A stretch of DNA of 64,000 nt from an uncultured Rhodospirillales bacterium. Lineage in GTDB: Bacteria; Pseudomonadota; Alphaproteobacteria; Azospirillales; Azospirillaceae. The stretch spans positions 1-64,000 of the forward strand of contig CAIYNU010000017.1 in assembly GCA_903927615.1 (NCBI GenBank), in the 5' to 3' direction. A program made the position numbers and the translations under genes. Below are positions 20,501 to 26,264 of this stretch, piece by piece; positions within the stretch are counted from its first letter, which is position 1, and each line of letters starts with the position of its first letter. Under the pieces are notes generated by a model. It was not told where the DNA came from and did no database searches. It was given only the letters and a program-made list of their open reading frames with translations.

Positions 20501-20582
20501 CGACCTGTTTCAATTGGCTCAGACCCGGGAGCCGGGGATGCCGGCGGGCCGGTCGGAGCAGGAGTCATGGCCGGGGTCATGA
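17541..20582 (+). CDS. cheA: CheA-type chemotaxis histidine kinase, unusually long
   Basis: 1013-residue CheA. The N-terminal Hpt domain has the phospho-acceptor His51 in MHSIKGMASALALRGMERL. A second Hpt-like helical block (about 170-265) lacks the histidine, and a further helical region with no recognised family covers about 300-500. The kinase core follows: dimerisation helices (about 570-680), N-box HMVRNAIDHGIE, G-boxes DDGRGLDAEAI and [11 protein letters not shown], then a CheW-like domain to the C-terminus. The ATG at 17541 has GAAGGGGCG upstream. Its stop overlaps an ATGA start of a fragment that looks like a broken next gene; cheR lies 1.9 kb downstream beyond a small-gene cassette. 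Confidence 0.92.
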   Translation: MPGDAYQGLWREFALESGEHLDWMEPLLVRAEAVADGATADTVATLFRGMHSIKGMASALALRGMERLAHHAEHLLGQVREGRCRLDPPLVGVLLEALDELKRLRGVAMASQGDAPVVEAVMERLERARGVLEGVPGPAQAAALDGAGGGGAGEGREAGDPPPLHPDRQALADYVAALGPVLPSLAQLVGPGLESPAVRADVRRALQVVGAGADRLGFSQMARTAGRLVALIPAEGNLGYEAREQAINALAQLRREVATLEQGTGDDGGGQALDDSLNAALSLDYTARRRALLDLLGGFDREPAAFAPGGPAIAQAADLAGEIYNHFSFLYNANAGRLLLMIENVLDHGANGGLVMTPELMGLVRRTLGALAPARGEVLRDLDATAAEAIVAFEAAIKAASAVAGEAAVAVGLDDEDLQAAADRRLFTELAVMPELLERLSPDQYREVSEQIRNGTGKLWEIIANIDDIEEDAVKFATWLEDATQPLTSCVIAGSVPRLHGFLVLTAADDPVVLAALAGMDPDGRMLTARRCIGPAPVQAGETVSGPVSGPIEPPAAAEPSRQTLVPAGIGHALRVPGEVVDHFLAVIGETVMAAASLDDAVLGDDGRGRLALDLKQVVRDLRGHGGADPGHLEALQRYAAAQDSRSRALRRARDRLALSLGRLQEAALELRVVPVETVFASLPRLVRDLAASHGKQVQMEVDGCDVRVDKGMVDQLLEPLIHMVRNAIDHGIETPAERLAANKPVRATLSVRADQRENRVTIEVSDDGRGLDAEAIRARAVARHLIGEAASRLMHEADLFRLILLPGFSTADVVTETSGRGVGMDVVHTKVIRLGGVIEIRSRPGQGTTFILRLPLSAAIQDVLLVETDGRLHALPMRDLLELANVGPRDIQIVHRQPAMLRHGTLLPLYRLTALLEGTPGILPVPNLPVVVLGFGRQRLGLQVDRVLRRQQLFVRDIHPRIAAIPGIGGAAVLGDGRVVLIIDGGDLFQLAQTREPGMPAGRSEQESWPGS

Positions 20583-20680
20583 ACCAACCGGCTGGTGCCG
20601 CTTCGGCACCGGTGTTCGAGATTGGCGCTTATCCGCTGATGGTGAACGCTTTGCGGGTCCGTGACGGTGCGGCCCCGGGG
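20579..20680 (+). pseudogene. Possible 5' remnant of a CheW-like gene
   Basis: An ATG at 20579 overlaps the cheA stop (ATGA), as for a coupled operon gene. About 34 codons follow, including VFEIGAYPLMVNALRVRDG, which resembles the opening strand of a CheW/CheW-like fold, and the frame then runs into a GC-rich hairpin and non-protein-like sequence. I read it as a truncated downstream che gene cut by arrival of the next cassette. The match is short, so this is weak. Confidence 0.3.
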
Positions 20681-20715
20681 TTATCCGGGGCCGCAGGCCG
20701 GGCGTGTGTGCTGTT
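20668..20715 (+). terminator. Rho-independent-type terminator after cheA
   Basis: TGCGGCCCCGG (20668-20678) and CCGGGGCCGCA (20685-20695) form a perfect 11-bp stem with a 6-base loop (GGTTAT). A short T run (TGTTTTTC) follows about 15 bases later, further away than in an ideal terminator. It would end transcription from cheA before the coiled-coil cassette. Confidence 0.55.
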
Positions 20716-20789
20716 TTTCGGGCGCGCAAGCTCGCCCGAACGCAACGAATGTGGTAAGATTCTCACGACAATGAGCGACAGGCCGAAAA

Positions 20790-21110
20790 ATGAGTCACCC
20801 CCACAAACGCTACGCCGATGCGGACGCGACGACCGAGAGCCTCCTGCTGATTACCAAAAAGATTGACCAGCAGGGCCTCGCCATTGCCGAACTGAAGGGC
20901 GATGTGAAGGAGCTTAAAAGCGATGTAAAAGAGCTACAAGCCGGCCAAGCCGAGCTTCGTGGCGATGTAAAGGAGCTTAGAGGCGATGTAAAGGAGCTTA
21001 GAGGCTCAGTAGGACGCATTGAGGACATGCTGGCGAAAATTCTCGATGGGCAGGCCGTGCTGCACCAGAACGGCATGGAACTGAAACGTCGGCTCGACGC
21101 GCGTAGCTAG
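20790..21110 (+). CDS. Modular coiled-coil protein A (GDVKELR repeats)
   Basis: 106-residue cytoplasmic rod-like protein of unknown function. Its head (MSHPHKRYADADATTESLLL) and tail (GRIEDMLAKILDGQAVL, then NGMELKRRLD) are nearly identical to those of the gene at 21429, but the middle is different: heptads of the form (G/S)DVKEL(R/K) repeated about five times. The sequence upstream of both ATGs, AGGCC(G/C)AAAAATGAGTCAC, is also shared. This indicates duplication followed by exchange or expansion of the central coil. It is the first gene of a four-gene cassette between cheA and cheR. Confidence 0.82.
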   Translation: MSHPHKRYADADATTESLLLITKKIDQQGLAIAELKGDVKELKSDVKELQAGQAELRGDVKELRGDVKELRGSVGRIEDMLAKILDGQAVLHQNGMELKRRLDARS

Positions 21111-21111
21111 G

Positions 21112-21125
21112 TGCAAACGTTTGCA
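21112..21125. promoter_or_regulatory. Perfect LacI/PurR-type palindrome, copy 1
   Basis: TGCAAACGTTTGCA is a 14-bp perfect palindrome one base after the stop of the gene at 20790 and 11 bases before the start at 21137. It matches the core of LacI/GalR-family operators such as the E. coli PurR site (GCAAACGTTTGC). It has no loop, so a protein-binding DNA site is likelier than an RNA hairpin. No LacI-type regulator is seen in the window. Confidence 0.5.
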
Positions 21126-21136
21126 GAGGTGCCCCG

Positions 21137-21412
21137 ATGACCACCATGATCGCCGAACTCTACGACGCCTTGCTGGCTGCCGGTGCCCCCGAAGATAAAG
21201 CCCGAAAAGCAGCGGAAACCGTAGCCGCTTATGAGACACGGTTCGTTGGTATCGAAACGAAGCTAGACCGCCTGGACGCCAAAATGGATGTTGGTTTTGC
21301 CAAGATTCTGGGCGAGTTTAACAAGGTTTATGGGGATATAAATCTCATTAAATGGATGCTTGGTGTGCTTCTGGCAGGTGTTGTGTCGCTTGTGGCAAAG
21401 ACATTCTTTTGA
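21137..21412 (+). CDS. Tail-anchored coiled-coil membrane protein (DUF1640-like)
   Basis: 91-residue protein: an N-terminal helical segment (IAELYDALLAAGAPEDKARK), a coiled coil at about 35-65 (VGIETKLDRLDAKMDVGFAK), and one C-terminal membrane helix (about 72-90, MLGVLLAGVVSLVAKTFF). The layout resembles small DUF1640/CCDC90-like proteins found near prophages and plasmids. Middle member of the cassette; the membrane anchor suggests it could tether its coiled-coil neighbours, which is inference. Confidence 0.8.
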   Translation: MTTMIAELYDALLAAGAPEDKARKAAETVAAYETRFVGIETKLDRLDAKMDVGFAKILGEFNKVYGDINLIKWMLGVLLAGVVSLVAKTFF

Positions 21413-21428
21413 ATCCAGAGGCCCAAAA

Positions 21429-21830
21429 ATGAGTCACTCCCATAAACGCTACGCCGATGAGGACGCGACGACCGAGAGCTTATTGCTGATTACGAAAAAG
21501 CTTGATCAGCAGGGCGTCGTGCAGGCTCAGCACACCGCAGCAATCGCTCGCCTTGAGCACGGGCAAACGCAGCACACCGCAGCAATCGCTCGCCTTGAGC
21601 ACGGGCAAACGCAGCACACCGCAGCAATCGCTCGCCTTGAGCACGGGCAAACGCAGCACACCGCAGCGATCGCTCGCCTTGAGCACGGGCAAACGCAGCA
21701 CACCGCAGCAATTGCCGCCCTTCAAGGCACGGTTAGCCGCATTGAGGAAATGCTGGTAAAGCTACTCGATGGTCAGGCCGTGTTGTACCAGAACGGCATG
21801 GAACTGAAACGTCGCCTTGACGAGCGGTAG
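21429..21830 (+). CDS. Modular coiled-coil protein B (14-residue repeats)
   Basis: 133-residue paralogue of the gene at 20790 with the same head (MSHSHKRYADEDATTESLLL) and tail (SRIEEMLVKLLDGQAVL, then NGMELKRRLD). The middle is four near-identical copies of QHTAAIARLEHGQT plus a partial fifth, encoded by 42-bp tandem repeats. Such repeats can change number by slippage in steps of 14 residues, preserving the frame. The ATG at 21429 has AGAGG upstream. Function unknown. Confidence 0.82.
   Translation: MSHSHKRYADEDATTESLLLITKKLDQQGVVQAQHTAAIARLEHGQTQHTAAIARLEHGQTQHTAAIARLEHGQTQHTAAIARLEHGQTQHTAAIAALQGTVSRIEEMLVKLLDGQAVLYQNGMELKRRLDER
21528..21715. repeat. 42-bp in-frame tandem repeat, four copies plus partial
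   Basis: Copies start at 21528, 21570, 21612 and 21654, with a partial fifth from 21696. They are almost identical at the DNA level (for example one A/G difference in copy 4), implying recent expansion. There is no unique spacer, which rules out a CRISPR. Confidence 0.95.
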
Positions 21831-21832
21831 GC

Positions 21833-21844
21833 GCAAACGTTTGC
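21833..21844. promoter_or_regulatory. Perfect LacI/PurR-type palindrome, copy 2
   Basis: GCAAACGTTTGC lies two bases after the stop of the gene at 21429 and 19 bases before the start at 21864, the same relative position as copy 1. It may be part of the duplicated unit, or an operator for the following gene. Confidence 0.5.
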
Positions 21845-21863
21845 ACGGTAGGGGGTATCGGCT

Positions 21864-22130
21864 ATGGAATGGCTCGGTCTATTAATTCTGGCGTTCTTTG
21901 CAGCTATCGCATTTTCTTGCTCGCAGAAAGACGTTAAGCGCATCGCCGATGCCGTAGCACCCACAACAAATATAGCAACCTATGACCCGGTGACTGATAG
22001 CTATAAGGCGGTTACTGCCGACAGCAGGACTTGCCCCTTCTGTGCAGAGACGATCAAGGCGGCAGCGATCGTTTGCCGTTTTTGTGGCAAGGATTTACCA
22101 CCGCCTGTCGCACTAATGCCTGCATCTTAG
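21864..22130 (+). CDS. Membrane-anchored zinc-ribbon protein
   Basis: 88-residue protein with an N-terminal membrane helix (WLGLLILAFFAAIAFSC) and a C-terminal zinc ribbon with two CxxC knuckles (CPFCAETIKAAAIVCRFCGK, about residues 57-76). This ribbon is typical of small membrane or secreted proteins of unknown role. The Cys at about 19 could be read as a lipobox, but the +1 context is poor. Last gene of the cassette; its stop overlaps the end of a minus-strand fragment. Confidence 0.8.
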   Translation: MEWLGLLILAFFAAIAFSCSQKDVKRIADAVAPTTNIATYDPVTDSYKAVTADSRTCPFCAETIKAAAIVCRFCGKDLPPPVALMPAS

Positions 22131-22480
22131 GGGCTTGTGCCTTTTGTCCAAGACGGTGTGCCTGTGGGCGGGGAGCTGGAGCCCTTCACAAATTTCTTCA
22201 GAGCATCCACGTCCTTGACCAAACCGGTGAGAGTCAGGCGCACGGTTTCGCTCGCTTGCCCGGCTTTACCGTCGCCTGTGACCGCCTTAGCGTTGGCCTC
22301 AAGGGCCTTGGCGGTGAGATTGCCCGATTTGGAGCGGCTGTTCACCGGAATAGTCCTGGACCCCTCGGATGGCCCGGGTCTACTCTGGCTGACCGCTGGA
22401 CCCGAGATGCTGTTTCTGATGGGGCGGGATTGCCAGACGGCGACGACGGCGACGATGGAGGCGGCTGCGGGAACGGGGCT
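22127..22480 (-). pseudogene. Minus-strand remnant: TM-anchored lysine-rich small protein
   Basis: The minus-strand frame ending at 22127 reads like protein: a hydrophobic segment (ASIVAVVAVW), a polar linker, then the charged helix-like LTAKALEANAKAV and VRLTLTGLVKDVDALKKF. Codon choice is natural on this strand and not on the plus strand. No ATG, GTG or TTG with a ribosome site exists before the frame enters cheR, so I interpret it as a gene that lost its 5' end when joined to cheR. A non-standard start cannot be excluded. Confidence 0.4.
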
Positions 22481-22492
22481 TGGACGCGGATC

Positions 22493-23539
22493 ATGACCGA
22501 ACCGACTTCGGTGGTCGACCTGAACGCCCTGTCTGCCAGACTGCGCCAGGATGACCGGGAGTTCCGCCGCACCTTCGTTCTTGGCCGACTGGCGGACGAA
22601 CGCCCGGTGGTGGCCCCCGCGCCAACAGCGGTCGCCGACGGGGGTGAGCTGCGGGCGCGGCTGGTGACGTTGATCGAGGGCAGGACCGGGATCGATACGA
22701 GCCCCGGTTGCAGCTCCGGTGATCGCCTGGACCGTCTGCTGGCGGCCTTGCCGGGGGCGGCGGCGTCGGTCTGGCTGCTGGCGCTGGACGCCGAGTCCAC
22801 GGATGGTCCGGGCTGGGAAGCGCTGATCGCCAGTCTGACGGTTCAAGAGACCTATTTCTTCCGCGACCCCGACCAATTGGCGTTTTTGCGCGGTCAGGTG
22901 CTGGCCAAACTGGTGGCGGCGCGGCGCCACGAGCAGGTTGCCCGGCTGTTGTGCTGGTGCGCCGGTTGCGCCACGGGCGAGGAGGTCTACAGTCTGGCCA
23001 TTCTCATCGTCGAGGCGCTGAGAGAGGCCGGCGAGGCGAAGTTCCGTCCGGGCGGCGGCATCGCGATTCACCCCCGCTGGCGAATCTCGGTGCTGGGCAC
23101 CGACATTGACCGGGCGGCGTTGCGTCAGGCCCAGGCCGCCACCTACCTGGATTTCGCCATGGGGCCGTTCCGGTCGTTGCCCGGGGCGTTGGCCGGCTAT
23201 TTCGAGACCGTGACGGACAACCTGCTGCCCCACCGGCCCGGACGGCTGTCCCGTCGCATGGTTTGCCCGGACATCCGCGCGCTGTGCCGCTTCATGCCCT
23301 TCAACTTGACCCAACCCGAGCCGCCGGTGCTGGACAGCGACCTGATTCTTTGCCGCAATGTCCTAATCTACCTCAGTAACCGGGTGCGTAACGACGCTCA
23401 GGCCCTGTTCCACCGGGCCCTGGGCCGCGACGGTTATCTGGCCCTTGGTCCAACCGACAATCCCAAGGCTCCCGACCGGTTCCAACAGGTCTGGGGGCCG
23501 GACACGGTGCTGTACCGGAAACGGCCGAGGGGGGCGTGA
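22493..23539 (+). CDS. cheR: CheR-type chemoreceptor glutamate methyltransferase
   Basis: Methylates chemoreceptor glutamates using SAM, providing adaptation. 348 residues, longer than classical CheR because of an N-terminal ~70 residues with no family match. Characteristic segments are TVQETYFFRDPDQL, the SAM motif CAGCATGEEVYSLA, ISVLGTDIDRAALRQA and DLILCRNVLIYL. The ATG at 22493 lacks a strong ribosome site. It pairs functionally with cheA at 17541 and the many receptors in the window; no cheB or intact cheW is seen here. Confidence 0.92.
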   Translation: MTEPTSVVDLNALSARLRQDDREFRRTFVLGRLADERPVVAPAPTAVADGGELRARLVTLIEGRTGIDTSPGCSSGDRLDRLLAALPGAAASVWLLALDAESTDGPGWEALIASLTVQETYFFRDPDQLAFLRGQVLAKLVAARRHEQVARLLCWCAGCATGEEVYSLAILIVEALREAGEAKFRPGGGIAIHPRWRISVLGTDIDRAALRQAQAATYLDFAMGPFRSLPGALAGYFETVTDNLLPHRPGRLSRRMVCPDIRALCRFMPFNLTQPEPPVLDSDLILCRNVLIYLSNRVRNDAQALFHRALGRDGYLALGPTDNPKAPDRFQQVWGPDTVLYRKRPRGA

Positions 23540-23549
23540 TGTGGCGGAT

Positions 23550-24074
23550 TCAGGACGGACTGCACTGTCCGCCCTTATGGGGGCCGGCGTCGTAGGGCCG
23601 CTCCAGATCGAAAATGACATGGACGCCGCCGGCGATATTGTCAAAAGACAGGGCGCGCACCGACCAGCCGCAGAGTTGGAAGTTGCGGACTTTGCTGTCA
23701 ATAGCATCGCGTATTTCATCTTGAGATAGGCAAGCACTGATGTATCGGGCCGACCAATCGTCACCACGGCGGGCCAATATGTCATTGATGGCTTTTCGGA
23801 AATGCACATCCTCAGTTTTTGCCTGAATGCTCTCTTTCCGAAATATCTTAATGGCGGCTGACTCTGCGGCTATCTGTTCATCGCGGCGCTTGCGAATGCG
23901 GATTTCTTTAGTGTTGGTGTCTTCCAAATCATCGAGTCCGAGATGCAGGCCGATTTTCCTGATCTCCCGGGTGATGCCATGCACGACCAGTGATCGGTAA
24001 AGTGCTGTAATCATTGCGCCAATAAACAGACCGGCCACGAGGCTTGTTAAATCGAACGTCTGCCATAACGCCAC
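23550..24074 (-). CDS. Single-pass membrane protein, unknown
   Basis: 174-residue protein not recognised. The open frame extends further, but a GTG at 24074 preceded by a perfect AGGAGG at 5-base spacing is clearly the start. A membrane helix at about 8-28 (FDLTSLVAGLFIGAMITALY) is followed by a charged cytoplasmic coiled helix rich in K, R and E (about 40-100) and a small folded C-terminal part ending in VHVIFDLERPYD. Convergent with cheR and downstream of the N-formylglutamate amidohydrolase. Base composition is AT-richer than its neighbours. Confidence 0.75.
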   Translation of the reverse strand: MALWQTFDLTSLVAGLFIGAMITALYRSLVVHGITREIRKIGLHLGLDDLEDTNTKEIRIRKRRDEQIAAESAAIKIFRKESIQAKTEDVHFRKAINDILARRGDDWSARYISACLSQDEIRDAIDSKVRNFQLCGWSVRALSFDNIAGGVHVIFDLERPYDAGPHKGGQCSPS

Positions 24075-24159
24075 AAGGACCTCCTGATCAACGCCACACG
24101 GTTCCTGGGACCGCCGGCTCTTGGAAAAAAAAACAACCGCCCGAACGGTGGTGTGTGCC

Positions 24160-25032
24160 TTACTCGGCGGCCCGGGCGGTGATGTGGTCACTGGCATAGT
24201 CCGCAATACGGCGGATCAGGTGGGTCATGGCGTCGCGCAGGGGCTCAAAGCCGCTGTGTTTTTCCAGCGTCTCCTCGTTCATATAGAGGCGCCGATTGAT
24301 TTCCAATTGGAGACTGTGGCGACCCTGGGTGGGGTCGGCGTAACGGCGGACTAGCTCCACGCCCTTGTACGGATTGTTGACGGCGACCCGGTAGCCCAAA
24401 GTCTTCAGGGTGTGAGCAACATAGCTCACAAACTCGGCCTCGCAGGTGGTGCCGTCGCGGTCCCCAAGCACAAAGTCGGGCCGGGCAGAGGACTCACAAC
24501 CGGGCAGGGAGCAGCCCATGGACGGCATGGAATGGCAGTCGATGTGCCAGACAACCCCGAATTGGGCGAACAGGCTGTCGAGGATCGCCTGAAGCTGGAA
24601 GTGGTAGGGGCGATAATAGCGATCGATGCGTTCGGCAACCTCGGCGGTGGGCAACCGGCCGTCATAGATGGGAACCCCGGGGCGGCACAAACGACGGAGC
24701 AGACCCAGGCCCAGGGCGCTTTTGTCAGTGGGCCGGACGGGTTCGCGCCACAGGCCCTCGATCATCTCGAGGTCGAGATCGTCCTCGGCGCGGTTGGCGT
24801 CAATGAAACTGCGCGGAAACAGCGCCGCCAGCAGTGTCGCGCCGTGATCGGGCGCCGCCGCGAACATCTCATCAACATACGCGTCTTCGGCTTGACGCAG
24901 TAACGACAGGGGGCAATTGAAGCGGAACTCCCGTGGATACTGGACCCCACTGTGAGGCGAATCATAAACCACCGGCAAACGATAGCTGCTTGGATCGTCG
25001 CGAATGAGTACACCCTCAATCACGAAACTCAT
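24160..25032 (-). CDS. N-formylglutamate amidohydrolase family protein
   Basis: Metal-dependent amidohydrolase that in characterised members releases formate and glutamate in the last step of histidine degradation. 290 residues with family segments VVYDSPHSGVQYP, DANRAEDDLDLEM, GLGLLRRLC, VWHIDCHSMPSMG and LQLEINRRLYMNE. No hut gene is nearby, so the natural substrate may differ. Divergent from the aspartoacylase-like gene at 25151, which acts on a related N-acyl amino acid class. Confidence 0.9.
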   Translation of the reverse strand: MSFVIEGVLIRDDPSSYRLPVVYDSPHSGVQYPREFRFNCPLSLLRQAEDAYVDEMFAAAPDHGATLLAALFPRSFIDANRAEDDLDLEMIEGLWREPVRPTDKSALGLGLLRRLCRPGVPIYDGRLPTAEVAERIDRYYRPYHFQLQAILDSLFAQFGVVWHIDCHSMPSMGCSLPGCESSARPDFVLGDRDGTTCEAEFVSYVAHTLKTLGYRVAVNNPYKGVELVRRYADPTQGRHSLQLEINRRLYMNEETLEKHSGFEPLRDAMTHLIRRIADYASDHITARAAE

Positions 25033-25150
25033 GGCCCCGCTCCCGCTCGATCGTCTCGTGTCACGCCGTCGCCTTGCCCGCCGGCCCGGATCTAGCTATA
25101 GGGATAGTGTTAGCCGAGAGTGCCACGCCGGTGCAACAGTTCTGTCACCG

Positions 25151-26197
25151 ATGCCCGGGAGCCGGGGCTTTCGGTGGTTGACGGGAGTCCCCTCACGATT
25201 GGATGCGCCAGTGAGCGACCGTGTTGTCCGGAATGCCCTGCCCTGGGATCTGGTTGCGCCCGATATCGGGCCGTGGCGTCAGGGCACGGTCGGAATCGAC
25301 TACGTCACGCGACTGGAGAGCGGTGCGGCCGGTCCCCATGTGGTGATCAACGCCCTGGCTCACGGCAACGAGATTTGCGGCGCTATCGCGGTGGCGGGGT
25401 TGCTCCGGTCGGGCGTGCGGCCGGTCCGGGGCCGGTTGACGCTGGTTCTGGCCAATGTTGCCGCCTATCAGCGATTCGACCCCCTTCAGCCGTTGGCTTC
25501 GCGCTATGTCGAGCAGGACTACAACCGGCTTTGGTCGGATTCGGTGCTGGATGGCGACGACACCAGCGTCGAATTGCGCCGCGCGCGGGAGTTGCGGCCA
25601 GTTTATCGGCAGGCGGATGCTTTGCTCGATCTGCATTCCATGACCAATCCGTGCGAGCCTTTGGTGTTGTGCGGGTGTACCGGGCGTGCCAGAAGACTCG
25701 CTCTTGCGCTGGGTTTTCCCCGGTGGGTGGTGGTTGACCCTGGCCATGCCTCGGGCCGGCGGCTGATCGACTACGAGGCCTTTGGCGCTCCCGACCGGGC
25801 GGCCATGGCCGGTTCCGGCGCCCCGGTGGCGCTGCTGGTGGAATGCGGCCAGCACGGGCAGGCCGCCGCGGCCGACGTGGCTTTCGCCATGTGCCTGCGG
25901 TTCCTGGATTATTTTGGAATGATCGACCCCCTCGCGCTCGGACTGATGCCGGCTGTGACTCTGGCACCCCAGCGGCTGGTTGATGTAACCGGTGTGGTGA
26001 CGGCCACCAGCGACCATTTTGTTTTGGCCGCGGACTATGCCGGCCTCGATCGGGTCCCGCACGCCGGCACCGTGATCGGCTATGACCAGGGCGTGCCGGT
26101 GTGTACGCCCCATGATGACTGTATCCTGATCATGCCGGCCCGCAAGGTCCGTTGCGGTCAGACCGTCGTGCGGTTTGGGCGGATCGTGTCCGCCTGA
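25151..26197 (+). CDS. Succinylglutamate desuccinylase/aspartoacylase-family protein
   Basis: Zinc carboxypeptidase-like deacylase. The zinc ligands are visible as HGNEICG (His and Glu) and the later LDLHSM; VALLVECGQHG carries the probable catalytic glutamate. About 348 residues if started at the ATG at 25151; a GTG at 25211 is equally possible and would remove 20 poorly conserved residues. Divergent from an N-formylglutamate amidohydrolase, suggesting the two handle N-acylated amino acids. Substrate not determinable. Confidence 0.85.
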   Translation: MPGSRGFRWLTGVPSRLDAPVSDRVVRNALPWDLVAPDIGPWRQGTVGIDYVTRLESGAAGPHVVINALAHGNEICGAIAVAGLLRSGVRPVRGRLTLVLANVAAYQRFDPLQPLASRYVEQDYNRLWSDSVLDGDDTSVELRRARELRPVYRQADALLDLHSMTNPCEPLVLCGCTGRARRLALALGFPRWVVVDPGHASGRRLIDYEAFGAPDRAAMAGSGAPVALLVECGQHGQAAAADVAFAMCLRFLDYFGMIDPLALGLMPAVTLAPQRLVDVTGVVTATSDHFVLAADYAGLDRVPHAGTVIGYDQGVPVCTPHDDCILIMPARKVRCGQTVVRFGRIVSA

Positions 26198-26201
26198 CCA
26201 T

Positions 26202-26264
26202 CGGGGGTGGCCCCCGGGCGACCGCGACGTTGGGGTTAGGCGTGACCGGATGGTCGGGTCACGC
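26202..26264. terminator. Two hairpins between convergent genes
   Basis: CGGGGG-TGG-CCCCCG (26202-26216) and GCGTGACC (26240-26247) with GGTCACGC (26257-26264) are perfect inverted repeats in the convergent gap; the second overlaps the stop of the gene on the minus strand. Neither has a T-tract, so a terminator role is plausible but weak. Confidence 0.35.

Noticed and set aside
21528-21715. 42-bp repeats as a possible CRISPR array
   Set aside because: The units are directly joined with no unique spacers and encode an in-frame protein repeat.
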